64,000 nucleotides of DNA, from assembly GCA_934293375.1 (NCBI GenBank), contig CAKQYS010000002.1, positions 62,001-126,000 on the forward strand, written 5' to 3'. Below the pieces are notes generated by a model that searched no databases, was not told the origin of the DNA, and was given only the letters and a program-made list of their open reading frames with translations. The DNA is from an uncultured Lachnospiraceae bacterium. Its GTDB lineage: Bacteria > Bacillota > Clostridia > Lachnospirales > Lachnospiraceae. Numbering within the stretch: the first letter of the stretch is position 1; each line of letters starts with the position of its first letter. Of this stretch, positions 23,544 through 31,682 are shown one piece after another. A program made the position numbers and the translations under genes.

Positions 23544-24500
23544 ATGAATATTGATTTTGAAGTATTATTACCGGTACTGATTGCATTTGCGATCAGTGTG
23601 ATCTTATGTCCGATTGTGATTCCTTTTTTGAAGAAGTTGAAATTTGGACAGTTTGTTCGGGATGATGGACCTGAATCACATTTGAAAAAGTCAGGTACAC
23701 CAACGATGGGTGGACTGATCATTTTATGCAGTCTGGTGATCACAGCTTTGTTTTATGTACGGGATTATCCGAATATTCTGCCAATCCTGTTTGTGACACT
23801 TGGGTTTGGATTAATTGGATTTCTGGATGATTATATCAAGGTTGTAATGAAGAGATCCATGGGACTTCGCGCATGGCAGAAAATGCTTGGTCAGATTGTT
23901 GTGACGGGTGTATTTGCCTATTACATGGTGGAGAAGACACAGATTGGGACAGAATTACTGATTCCGTTTTCACACAATACGATCGATGTAGGAGCATGGT
24001 ATGTACCGGTTCTGTTTTTTGTAGTGTTGGGAACGGTGAACGGTGCGAACTTCACGGATGGTCTGGATGGTCTTGCGTCCTCTGTGACCGTGTTGATCGT
24101 AACATTCTTTACAGTGGTTGCAATCGGGATGTCAGCCGGAATCGCTCCGATTACCTGTGCAGCAGTAGGAAGTCTGCTGGGATTTCTGGTATATAATGTG
24201 TATCCTGCCCGGGTGTTTATGGGGGATACCGGATCTTTAGCACTTGGCGGACTGGTGGTTTCGACAGCATATGTACTTCGTATGCCGCTGTTTATTCCGA
24301 TTGTGGCATTTATCTATCTGATCGAGGTTGCATCGGTGATCATTCAGGTGACATCCTATAAGCTGACAGGAAAGCGTGTATTTAAGATGGCCCCGATTCA
24401 TCATCATTTTGAATTGTGTAACTGGCCGGAGACAAAGGTAGTTGCGATTTTTTCTATCGTGACCGCAATTTTGTGTCTGATCGGATTATTAGCTTTATAA
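23544..24500 (+). CDS. mraY: Phospho-N-acetylmuramoyl-pentapeptide transferase
   Basis: 318 residues from ATG 23544 after GAGGTG. Polytopic membrane enzyme that moves phospho-MurNAc-pentapeptide to undecaprenyl phosphate, making lipid I. Family motifs: GTPTMGGL, GFLDDYIKV, NFTDGLDGLA, VFMGDTGSLALGG and the C-terminal APIHHHFEL. Confidence 0.98.
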   Translation: MNIDFEVLLPVLIAFAISVILCPIVIPFLKKLKFGQFVRDDGPESHLKKSGTPTMGGLIILCSLVITALFYVRDYPNILPILFVTLGFGLIGFLDDYIKVVMKRSMGLRAWQKMLGQIVVTGVFAYYMVEKTQIGTELLIPFSHNTIDVGAWYVPVLFFVVLGTVNGANFTDGLDGLASSVTVLIVTFFTVVAIGMSAGIAPITCAAVGSLLGFLVYNVYPARVFMGDTGSLALGGLVVSTAYVLRMPLFIPIVAFIYLIEVASVIIQVTSYKLTGKRVFKMAPIHHHFELCNWPETKVVAIFSIVTAILCLIGLLAL

Positions 24501-24520
24501 TGATTGGAGGATAACATAAG

Positions 24521-25888
24521 ATGGATGTGAATGGAAAGAAAGTATTTGTAGCCGGAGCAGGCAAGAGTGGAATTCATGCAGCGAAGCTGTTGCTCAGCAG
24601 GGGTGCAAAGGTGATATTGTTTGATGAGAATACAAAAGAGTCTGAGGAGGATATTGCGAAAAAGGTTGGCCTGAAGGGCGATCTTACGATTATGATCGGA
24701 GCCTTAGACGATGCGGCATTAGATGGAACCGCATTTATGGTGATCAGTCCGGGCATACCGGTGGATGCACCGTTTACAGAGCACTTCCGAAAGAAACATA
24801 TAGAAATCTGGAGCGAGATTGAACTGGCTTACAGGTTGTCAGGCGGAAAAATAGCAGCCATTACAGGTACAAATGGAAAGACAACAACTACAACACTGGT
24901 TGGAGAGATCATGAAGGCATGGCAGGATTCTGTGTTCGTTGTGGGCAATATTGGAATTCCATATACGCATGTTGCCAACGAAATTCAGAAGGACAGTGCT
25001 GTGGTTGCTGAGATTTCCAGCTTTCAGTTGGAGACCATTCATGAATTTGCACCAAAAGTATCTGCAATATTGAATGTGACACCGGATCATTTAAACAGAC
25101 ATTATACATTTGAGAATTATGCCAATACTAAGTTAAAGATCACGATGAACCAGCAGGCAGATGATGTATGTGTGTTAAATTATGATGATCCCGTGACAAA
25201 GGAAATGGGAGAGAAGCTGATCAAAAAGGGTGCACCCCATGTTGTGTATTTTAGCAGACTATGTGCATTGGACAGCGGGATCTGCATTGAAAACGGAGAT
25301 ATTGTAGTGAAGGATGGAGGACAGACAAAGCGTGCTATGTCGCTGTCGGATATCCGATTGTTGGGAAGCCACAATGTTGAAAATTATATGGCTGCGATCG
25401 CAATTGCATATTATATGGGAGTTTCGCTTGATGTGATTGAGCGTGTATGTAAGGAATTTAGCGGTGTAGAACATAGAATAGAGTATGTAAGAACAGTCAA
25501 CGGCGTAGATTACTATAATGATTCAAAGGGGACGAATCCGGACGCAGCCATTAAAGCTGTGGAAGCAATGGTGAAACCAACGATCCTGATCGGTGGAGGT
25601 TACGATAAGAAATCTACATATGACGAATGGATATTGTCTTTTGGAGATAAGGTAAAGAAACTGGTGTTGATCGGGGTAACAGCACAGGCAATTGCAGATA
25701 CAGCAAAAAAATATGGCTTTTCAGAGATTGCATTTGCGGGTTCGCTGGAAGAGGCAGTGCAGATCTGTGCTGCGTCTGCCACAGAAGGGGATGCGGTACT
25801 GCTGTCACCGGCATGTGCGAGCTGGGATATGTTTAAGAGTTATGAGCAGCGTGGTGAACTCTTTAAAGAGTATGTAAACGCATTATAG
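24521..25888 (+). CDS. murD: UDP-N-acetylmuramoylalanine--D-glutamate ligase
   Basis: 455 residues from ATG 24521 after TTGGAGGA. N-terminal nucleotide-binding domain (FVAGAGKSGIHAAKLL), central ATP-binding loop AITGTNGKTTTTTLVGE, EISSFQLETI, NVTPDHLNRH, and C-terminal YYNDSKGTNPDA and LLSPACASWDMF. Adds D-Glu to UDP-MurNAc-L-Ala in the cytoplasm. murE and murF, often next to it, are not in this cluster. Confidence 0.98.
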   Translation: MDVNGKKVFVAGAGKSGIHAAKLLLSRGAKVILFDENTKESEEDIAKKVGLKGDLTIMIGALDDAALDGTAFMVISPGIPVDAPFTEHFRKKHIEIWSEIELAYRLSGGKIAAITGTNGKTTTTTLVGEIMKAWQDSVFVVGNIGIPYTHVANEIQKDSAVVAEISSFQLETIHEFAPKVSAILNVTPDHLNRHYTFENYANTKLKITMNQQADDVCVLNYDDPVTKEMGEKLIKKGAPHVVYFSRLCALDSGICIENGDIVVKDGGQTKRAMSLSDIRLLGSHNVENYMAAIAIAYYMGVSLDVIERVCKEFSGVEHRIEYVRTVNGVDYYNDSKGTNPDAAIKAVEAMVKPTILIGGGYDKKSTYDEWILSFGDKVKKLVLIGVTAQAIADTAKKYGFSEIAFAGSLEEAVQICAASATEGDAVLLSPACASWDMFKSYEQRGELFKEYVNAL

Positions 25889-25923
25889 AAGATGATTCAG
25901 AACGGAAAGAAAGGTGATAAACA

Positions 25924-27057
25924 ATGTCGGACAAAAAGAAAAAATTAAGACATCCGGTGTTCTTTGTAGGACAGAATTTTGATTATGCGACGATGTTTAT
26001 TATCATTTTTTTGGTATGTTTTGGACTGGTAATGGTATACAGCACAAGTTCGTATATGGGAACGACCAAGTATGGAGATCCTGCATATTACCTCAAAAGG
26101 CAGGCGATATTTGCAGTTGTTGGGGTTGTGGCGATGATCGTGGTATCCTGTATCAACTATCAGACATGGAAATATCTTTCAAAATGCATGTACTGGTTTG
26201 CTATGGTCTTGCTGATCGGTGTGTTTATTCTGGGGGCATCGTCCCATGGAGCTGTCAGATGGTATCGTATCGGCGGTATCCAGTTCCAGCCATCAGAGGT
26301 TGCCAAGTTTGTTTTGATCTTGTATATTGCGCATCTTGCAACGGCGAGATCAAGACATTTGAATACATTAATGGATCATATTAAGTTTATGGTCGTACCG
26401 ATCATACCGATCGGACTGATCGCGTCAGAGAACCTGAGTACAGCGATCATCTGTGCCTGTATTCTGGTCGCAGTATTATTTGTGACTTCTCCAAAGCTGG
26501 TGCCATTTATCGTGGTTGGTATTGTCGTTGTGGTATTGGGTGCTATCTTCCTGTCGGTAGGTGCCGGATCTTCCGGATATCGTATGGAACGAATTGACAT
26601 CTGGAGAAATGTAATGACGCATCCGAAGGGCTATCAGATCAGACAGGCAATGTATGCGATCGGTTCCGGAGGATTATGGGGCAAGGGATTGGGACAGAGC
26701 ATCCAGAAAATGGGATTTGTGCCGGAGTCTCATAATGATATGATATTCTCCATTATTTGTGAAGAGCTTGGATTATTTGGCGCCATCTGTATTATAGCAG
26801 TGTTTGCATTACTGATCTGGAGATTTATGCTGATTGCAAACAGCGCACCTGATTTATATGGTGCTTTGATCGTGATTGGTGTTATGACGCATGTAGCTGT
26901 ACAGGTGTTGATCAATATTGCAGTGGTAACCAACACGATACCATCTACAGGTGTAACGCTTCCGTTTGTCAGTTATGGCGGTACTTCGCTTGTTATGCTG
27001 CTTGCAGAAATGGGATTGGTATTGTCGGTGTCCAGACAGATCCGCTATGGTAGGTGA
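25924..27057 (+). CDS. ftsW: SEDS peptidoglycan polymerase FtsW/SpoVE
   Basis: 377 residues from ATG 25924 behind AAAGGTGA. Ten hydrophobic segments. SEDS motifs: VMVYSTSSY near the N-terminus, GGIQFQPSEVAKFVLI, GLWGKGLGQS, PESHNDMIFSIICEELG and the end LPFVSYGGTSLVMLLAEMGL. SEDS proteins polymerise glycan strands together with a class B PBP, two of which lie upstream. Whether it serves division (FtsW) or the spore cortex (SpoVE) cannot be decided from sequence; murG does not follow, which is unusual. Confidence 0.93.
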   Translation: MSDKKKKLRHPVFFVGQNFDYATMFIIIFLVCFGLVMVYSTSSYMGTTKYGDPAYYLKRQAIFAVVGVVAMIVVSCINYQTWKYLSKCMYWFAMVLLIGVFILGASSHGAVRWYRIGGIQFQPSEVAKFVLILYIAHLATARSRHLNTLMDHIKFMVVPIIPIGLIASENLSTAIICACILVAVLFVTSPKLVPFIVVGIVVVVLGAIFLSVGAGSSGYRMERIDIWRNVMTHPKGYQIRQAMYAIGSGGLWGKGLGQSIQKMGFVPESHNDMIFSIICEELGLFGAICIIAVFALLIWRFMLIANSAPDLYGALIVIGVMTHVAVQVLINIAVVTNTIPSTGVTLPFVSYGGTSLVMLLAEMGLVLSVSRQIRYGR

Positions 27058-27065
27058 TTGCTTTC

Positions 27066-27794
27066 GTGAAGAAAAAATTGTTGATTGTGCTTGCCGTGCT
27101 GCTGGTTCTTGTTTTTACAGCACTCGGCGGTGTGATATACATTATTACTCAATTTAAGATTGATACGATCCAGGTGACTGGAAATGTACATTATACGGAT
27201 GATCAGATCAAACAGATCGTGATGGATAATGATTACATAGACAATTCATTACTGTTGTACTGGAAACGCAGAATGAAACCGATTGAAGAGATTCCTTTTG
27301 TGGAGAAGCTGGATATTGAATATATTTCGAGACATGTGATTACGATTACCGTTTACGAGAAATCAATTGCCGGATGTATCGAATATATGAATCATTATGT
27401 GTATTTTGATAAAGATGGGATTGTGCTGGAAACCTCGGCGGAGAAATTATCAGATATTCCATGTGTATCCGGAATGAAGTTTGGGCATGTAGTGCTGTAT
27501 GAGAGACTTCCGATCGAGGATGAGAAGCGGTTTTCGTTGATTCTAAGTATGACACAGATGATCACCAAATATAAGCTGACAGTAGATGATGTCAGATTTA
27601 CTTCCAACGATGAAGTGATCCTGTATTGTGGTGGTGTCAAGGTGTTGCTGGGAGATGGAAGTAACATTGAGGACAAAATGGTAGATCTTGGCAGTATATT
27701 ATCGAGTCTTGGAGACAAAAACGGGACGCTTGATATGAAAGATTTTACCAGAGAAAAGGGAAATGCCAGTTTTCGGGCAGACAAAACAGAATAA
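27066..27794 (+). CDS. ftsQ: Cell division protein FtsQ/DivIB
   Basis: 242 residues. GTG 27066 is preferred: TAGGTGA ends 8 bases before it, overlapping the ftsW stop. The alternative GTG 27054 lacks a site. Membrane helix about 4-26, then a POTRA domain (FKIDTIQVTGNVHYTDDQIK) and a beta domain (VTITVYEKSIAGCIEYM, YVYFDKDGIVLETS). It scaffolds the divisome outside the membrane together with FtsL. Confidence 0.92.
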   Translation: MKKKLLIVLAVLLVLVFTALGGVIYIITQFKIDTIQVTGNVHYTDDQIKQIVMDNDYIDNSLLLYWKRRMKPIEEIPFVEKLDIEYISRHVITITVYEKSIAGCIEYMNHYVYFDKDGIVLETSAEKLSDIPCVSGMKFGHVVLYERLPIEDEKRFSLILSMTQMITKYKLTVDDVRFTSNDEVILYCGGVKVLLGDGSNIEDKMVDLGSILSSLGDKNGTLDMKDFTREKGNASFRADKTE

Positions 27795-27807
27795 TGTTAT
27801 TTTTTTG

Positions 27808-27836
27808 TTGAAATTTGAGCAGAAAAATTATATTAT
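27808..27836 (+). promoter_or_regulatory. Promoter of ftsZ
   Basis: TTGAAA (27808-27813), 17-base spacer, TATTAT (27831-27836); the start codon is at 27891. Confidence 0.7.
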
Positions 27837-27890
27837 AGAGACTAAGAGTATCTAATTTTAGAGTATAGGGATTAAAAGGAGGAATTACCA

Positions 27891-29240
27891 GTGTTTGAAT
27901 TAAGACCAGAAGAGAACAAAACACCTGCAAAGATTGTCGTACTTGGAGTAGGTGGCGCAGGTAATAATGCTGTGAACCGAATGGTAGACGAGAATGTGGA
28001 GGGTGTAGAGCTTGTAGCTGTGAATACAGATAAGCAGGCATTGGCTCTCAACAAGGCGAGCACAAAGATTCAGATTGGTGAGAAGCTTACAAAGGGACTT
28101 GGTGCAGGTGCGAAGCCGGAGATCGGTGCACAGGCGGTAGAAGAGAATAGAGAAGAGATCGTAGATCTTGTAAAGGATGTAGATATGGTATTTGTTACCT
28201 GCGGTATGGGTGGCGGTACCGGTACAGGTGCAGCTCCTGTAATTGCGGAGATCGCAAAGAATCAGGGTGTACTGGTAATCGGTGTTGTAACAAAGCCGTT
28301 TGGTTTTGAGGGTAAGCCACGTATGAACAATGCCTTGTCCGGTATTGAAAGATTGAAGCAGAATGTAGATACTTTGATTGTGATTCCGAATGATAAGCTG
28401 CTTCAGATCTGTGATAAGAGAGTTTCTATTCCGGATGCATTAAAGAAGGCCGATGAGGTGTTACAGCAGGGTGTTCAGGGTGTTACAGATCTGATCAGCA
28501 AGCCGGGTCTTATCAATTTGGACTTTGCAGATATTAATACAGTCATGCGTGATTCCGGTATTGCGCATATCGGTATTGGTAAGGCTGCAGGAGAGAACAG
28601 AGCAGTGGAAGCGATCAAGGCAGCAATGGAGAGTCCGCTGCTTGAGACGACAGTTTCCGGCGCAACAGATATCATTGTGAATATCTCCGATAATGCCGGA
28701 TTATATGATACCAATGAGGCTGTTGGATATCTGCAGGAGGTTGCAGGTGCCGATGTGAACATCATTTTTGGTACAACTTTAAATGAGACAGTTGACGAAG
28801 AGATTTCGGTTACGATTATTGCAACAGGTATTGATGCAACAGGTCGTAAGATGATCGCAAGACAGCAGGCTGCTTCTCAGTCAGGTATGTTGTTTAACAC
28901 ATCAGCTGGTGTTCAGCCGGTTGTACAGCCTACGATTCAGCAGCCGGTACAGCCGCAGACTGTTATGATGCAGTCCCAGGCTACAGCAGCTCAGCCACAG
29001 ACACCGGTAAGACCACAGACATCTTATGCAGGTCAGCCATTGTCTATGCCACAGACACCGGTACAGGCTCCAACACAGAAGATGGCAACACCATCATTCT
29101 TTGGTCAGCCACAGACACCGGCACAGGCAACACCGGTACAGCCGGCTACAACGCAGGCTCCTCCACAGGTGAACAGAGTGGCTCCGAAGCCGGCAAGTGA
29201 TGGTTCTATCAAGATTCCTGAATTCTTAAGAAGAAAGTAA
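27891..29240 (+). CDS. ftsZ: Cell division GTPase FtsZ
   Basis: 449 residues from GTG 27891 after AAAGGAGGAA. Tubulin-like GTPase that forms the Z ring. GTP-binding residues GVGGAGNNAVNRM and the signature GGGTGTGAAPV (about residue 107). The C-terminal linker (about 325-435) is long and rich in Gln, Pro and Thr, with repeated PQTP motifs. The protein ends in the conserved peptide IKIPEFLRRK that binds partners such as FtsA, SepF or ZapA. ftsA is absent from the cluster. It has its own promoter and terminator. Confidence 0.99.
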   Translation: MFELRPEENKTPAKIVVLGVGGAGNNAVNRMVDENVEGVELVAVNTDKQALALNKASTKIQIGEKLTKGLGAGAKPEIGAQAVEENREEIVDLVKDVDMVFVTCGMGGGTGTGAAPVIAEIAKNQGVLVIGVVTKPFGFEGKPRMNNALSGIERLKQNVDTLIVIPNDKLLQICDKRVSIPDALKKADEVLQQGVQGVTDLISKPGLINLDFADINTVMRDSGIAHIGIGKAAGENRAVEAIKAAMESPLLETTVSGATDIIVNISDNAGLYDTNEAVGYLQEVAGADVNIIFGTTLNETVDEEISVTIIATGIDATGRKMIARQQAASQSGMLFNTSAGVQPVVQPTIQQPVQPQTVMMQSQATAAQPQTPVRPQTSYAGQPLSMPQTPVQAPTQKMATPSFFGQPQTPAQATPVQPATTQAPPQVNRVAPKPASDGSIKIPEFLRRK

Positions 29241-29278
29241 TCTAAGATCGACCCGGACAAATAATTTGCGGATTTTAT

Positions 29279-29325
29279 AAGGTGAGTAGTCCTTGTTTCG
29301 ACAAGGGCGGCTCACCTTTTGTTTT
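29279..29325 (+). terminator. ftsZ terminator
   Basis: AAGGTGAG (29279-29286) pairs with CTCACCTT (29311-29318), with inner CCTTGT/ACAAGG, then T-rich bases. It overlaps the spoIIGA promoter candidate. Confidence 0.85.
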
Positions 29326-29330
29326 ATACT
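29297..29330 (+). promoter_or_regulatory. Spo0A-type promoter of spoIIGA-sigE (candidate)
   Basis: TTCGACA (29297-29303) is the complement of the 0A box TGTCGAA. TTCGAC is followed after 22 bases by TATACT (29325-29330). The Bacillus spoIIG promoter also has 0A boxes over a -35 element and an unusual 22-bp spacer. The start of transcription would fall at about 29337, the spoIIGA ATG itself. Confidence 0.55.
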
Positions 29331-29336
29331 GCATAC

Positions 29337-30200
29337 ATGGTCATTTATTTAGATATCATTTTTTTGAACCATTATTTGATCGACAGGATCATGGCAGTCT
29401 GGATGAAAGCGTTGTTTCCGTATTATGGCAAACGAATATGGTGGGAGGTGGGAATTGTACTGATGGCACTCCTGCAGATGCCGCAGGAATTATTACATAT
29501 ACAAAATAAATGGGCGTGGTATCTTGTGGTTCCGGATTTATTAGGACTTGGTGCATGGCTTTTTTGCATTTATAAAGTGCGTAGTGTGAAAAAAGCAATA
29601 CGGATGCTGCTGGTTTATTGGATGGGAACAATGCTGATGGGTGGTGTGTTTTTTGCTATGCTGCAGTGTGAAGCAGGATGTAGTGTGATAAAGATGTGTC
29701 GGCAGCATATTGGAATATTTGATATGACCATGCTGGCAGTTGCCATGGTTTCTGAAGGGCTTTTATGTCTTGCAAAAAAACAGTCGGAATTTGCTCGTAT
29801 GCAGGTAAAGGTGACATTGTATGGGAACGGAAGGGAGGTATGCCTGTCCGGATACATGGATACGGGAAACCTATTGTGTGATCCGCATACGGGCAGACCG
29901 GTTGTGACGGCACACTTTCAGGCAGTCGCAGCGTGCCTGAACAGGGAACAGATATCCAATGTGCTGGCGTGCTTGTCCGGATATGAAATGGAAAAGATTC
30001 CGGAGGGGTTGTCACTCATAGAGTGTTCCGGTGTTACCGCTGCAAACCGCAAGATGCCTGTGTGGATATCGGATAAAATGATATGGAAAACAGATCAGGG
30101 GATAAAAGTGCACGAAAATCAGCCAGTTATGCTATGTGAACAGAAATTGATGTCAGGCGAATGTGATGTGCTTCTGAATGGACATATGATGGAAATATGA
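29337..30200 (+). CDS. spoIIGA: Sporulation sigma-E processing peptidase SpoIIGA
   Basis: 287 residues. ATG 29337 gives the usual start (MVIYLDIIFLNHYLID), although no ribosome binding site is visible. Five hydrophobic segments in the N-terminal half. The C-terminal half is an aspartic-protease domain with the catalytic motif in LSGYMDTGNLLCDPHTGRPV. SpoIIGA sits in the mother-cell septal membrane and removes the pro-peptide of SigE after a signal from the forespore. It is immediately upstream of its substrate gene sigE, as in Bacillus and Clostridium. Confidence 0.92.
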   Translation: MVIYLDIIFLNHYLIDRIMAVWMKALFPYYGKRIWWEVGIVLMALLQMPQELLHIQNKWAWYLVVPDLLGLGAWLFCIYKVRSVKKAIRMLLVYWMGTMLMGGVFFAMLQCEAGCSVIKMCRQHIGIFDMTMLAVAMVSEGLLCLAKKQSEFARMQVKVTLYGNGREVCLSGYMDTGNLLCDPHTGRPVVTAHFQAVAACLNREQISNVLACLSGYEMEKIPEGLSLIECSGVTAANRKMPVWISDKMIWKTDQGIKVHENQPVMLCEQKLMSGECDVLLNGHMMEI

Positions 30201-30222
30201 TTGAAAATTTAGGAGGCTCAAT

Positions 30223-30957
30223 ATGTTTCAGATATTTCACAATAACAAGATCAGGTTTACGGTCGTGCCGTCTATTGCCGGTATTTTATTTCCGGGCAGA
30301 CAGGAGGTACATTACATAGGCGGAGCAGATATTCTACCGGCCCCACTTGCGCCGAATGAAGAATTAGAGGCTTTGTCGGCATTATCTGATCATTCAATAG
30401 AGGCAAGAGCAAAGCTGATTGAACATAATTTACGGCTTGTGGTTTATATTGCCAGAAAGTTTGATAATACCGGTGTGGGTGTAGAGGATCTGATATCGAT
30501 CGGTACAATTGGATTGATCAAGGCAATCAATACATTTAATGCAGATAAACAGATCAAGCTTGCAACATATGCTTCACGCTGTATAGAAAATGAAATTCTA
30601 ATGCATCTACGTAAGAATACAAAAACGCGTTTAGAGGTTTCGATTGATGAACCGTTAAATGTTGACTGGGATGGAAATGAACTGTTGTTGTCGGATATTT
30701 TGGGAACAGATGAGGATGTGGTTTACAGAGATCTGGAGGAAGAGGTGGATCACAGACTGCTTAGTTCAGCGATGGAAACTTTAACAGACAGGGAAAAGAT
30801 GATCATTGAGTTGAGATTTGGTCTGAATGCATCAAGGGGAGAAGAGCGTACGCAGAAAGAGGTTGCAGAATTATTGGGAATTTCACAATCTTATATTTCC
30901 AGATTAGAGAAAAAAATAATGAAACGACTGAAACGTGAGATGATGAAAATGGAGTGA
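30223..30957 (+). CDS. sigE: Pro-sigma-E, mother-cell sporulation sigma factor
   Basis: 244 residues from ATG 30223 behind AGGAGGC. The N-terminus has the membrane-associating pro-sequence followed by EVHYIGGADILPAPL, which matches the SpoIIGA cleavage region. Region 2 (LRLVVYIARKFDNTGVGVED, LISIGTIGLIKAIN), region 3 and region 4 (TLTDREKMIIELRFGL, KEVAELLGISQSYISRLEKK) are complete. SigE directs early mother-cell gene expression. sigG follows 83 bases downstream as in other spore formers. Confidence 0.97.
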   Translation: MFQIFHNNKIRFTVVPSIAGILFPGRQEVHYIGGADILPAPLAPNEELEALSALSDHSIEARAKLIEHNLRLVVYIARKFDNTGVGVEDLISIGTIGLIKAINTFNADKQIKLATYASRCIENEILMHLRKNTKTRLEVSIDEPLNVDWDGNELLLSDILGTDEDVVYRDLEEEVDHRLLSSAMETLTDREKMIIELRFGLNASRGEERTQKEVAELLGISQSYISRLEKKIMKRLKREMMKME

Positions 30958-31040
30958 TTTGCCAGTATGAAACTTCTGTAAAATGTAAATGATTTAAGTA
31001 TGAGATAAAATATTATATGAAACGACGAGGAGGGCATGAT

Positions 31041-31337
31041 ATGGCATTAAATAAAGTGTCTATCAGTGGAGTCAATACAGCGAAGCTTCCGCTGTTGACC
31101 AATGAAGAAAAGGACCGGCTGTTTGAGCGGATAGATCAGGGAGATAAAGAGGCGAGAGAAAAATTTATACAAGGCAACCTGAGGCTGGTTCTCAGTGTGA
31201 TCCAGAGATTCTCAAACAGTCAGGAAAATGCGGATGATCTGTTTCAGGTAGGGTGTATTGGACTGATGAAGGCAATCGATAATTTTGACAGGTCACTTGA
31301 TGTCAGATTCTCGACATATGCAGTGCCGATAGTATAA
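31041..31337 (+). CDS. sigG: SigG N-terminal part (gene split by DNA inversion)
   Basis: 98 codons from ATG 31041 behind GAGGAGGG. It matches the start of forespore sigma factor SigG: ISGVNTAKLPLLTNEEK, GNLRLVLSVIQRFSN, DDLFQVGCIGLMKAIDNFD, VRFSTYAVP. Codon 96 is the Pro of the conserved YAVPMIIGE; then the frame runs through the CCGAT crossover site into I, V and a stop. Regions 2.4 to 4 are missing here and lie on the other strand at 33732-33240. Joined at CCGAT the two parts give 259 residues, against 260 in Bacillus subtilis SigG. No frameshift or stop spoils either half, so the gene looks switchable rather than decayed. Confidence 0.95.
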   Translation: MALNKVSISGVNTAKLPLLTNEEKDRLFERIDQGDKEAREKFIQGNLRLVLSVIQRFSNSQENADDLFQVGCIGLMKAIDNFDRSLDVRFSTYAVPIV

Positions 31338-31343
31338 GAACGG
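31320..31343 (+). other. attL-like half-site (sigG N / P' arm)
   Basis: sigG codons A-V-P lead into CCGAT (31326-31330), then AG and TATAAGAACGG (31333-31343). The TATAAGAAC arm recurs at the other break (33740-33748), marking it as recombinase-site sequence rather than sigG. Confidence 0.8.
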
Positions 31344-31367
31344 TGAAAGAAGCGATGTATAATATAG

Positions 31368-31396
31368 TTGCATTTCCATATGTACAGTATTATAAT
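31368..31396 (+). promoter_or_regulatory. Promoter inside the invertible segment
   Basis: TTGCAT (31368-31373), 17-base spacer, TATAAT (31391-31396). It reads into the carrier-protein gene whichever way the segment lies. Confidence 0.7.
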
Positions 31397-31441
31397 AGCC
31401 GTGTGCTTCGTGCCAAATACTAAACATAAAGGAGAATAAAC

Positions 31442-31669
31442 ATGGATGAATTAATGGATATTTTACAGGAGCTGCATTCAGATGTGGATTTTGAAACAGA
31501 AGACAAATTAGTAGACGATAAGATTTTAGATTCCTTTGATCTGGTTACCTTGGTAACAGAGCTTGGGGATGCGTTTGACATTGAGATCACAGCAAAAGAT
31601 TTCGTGCCGGAGAACTTCAATTCCGCAAGTGCAATGTGGGATATGGTTCAGCGCCTTATGGAGGAGTAG
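31442..31669 (+). CDS. Acyl-carrier-like protein
   Basis: 75 residues from ATG 31442 behind AAAGGAGAA. It is an acidic four-helix carrier protein with the phosphopantetheine attachment Ser at residue 31 in KILDSFDLVTLVTELGDAF. The following ITAKDFVPENFNS resembles stand-alone carriers of the DltC/ACP type more than the fatty-acid AcpP. No acyl-activating or acyl-transfer enzyme lies beside it, so its cargo is unknown. It shares a transcript with the transglutaminase-fold gene and both lie in the invertible segment. Confidence 0.8.
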   Translation: MDELMDILQELHSDVDFETEDKLVDDKILDSFDLVTLVTELGDAFDIEITAKDFVPENFNSASAMWDMVQRLMEE

Positions 31670-31682
31670 GAACGGCAGGATT

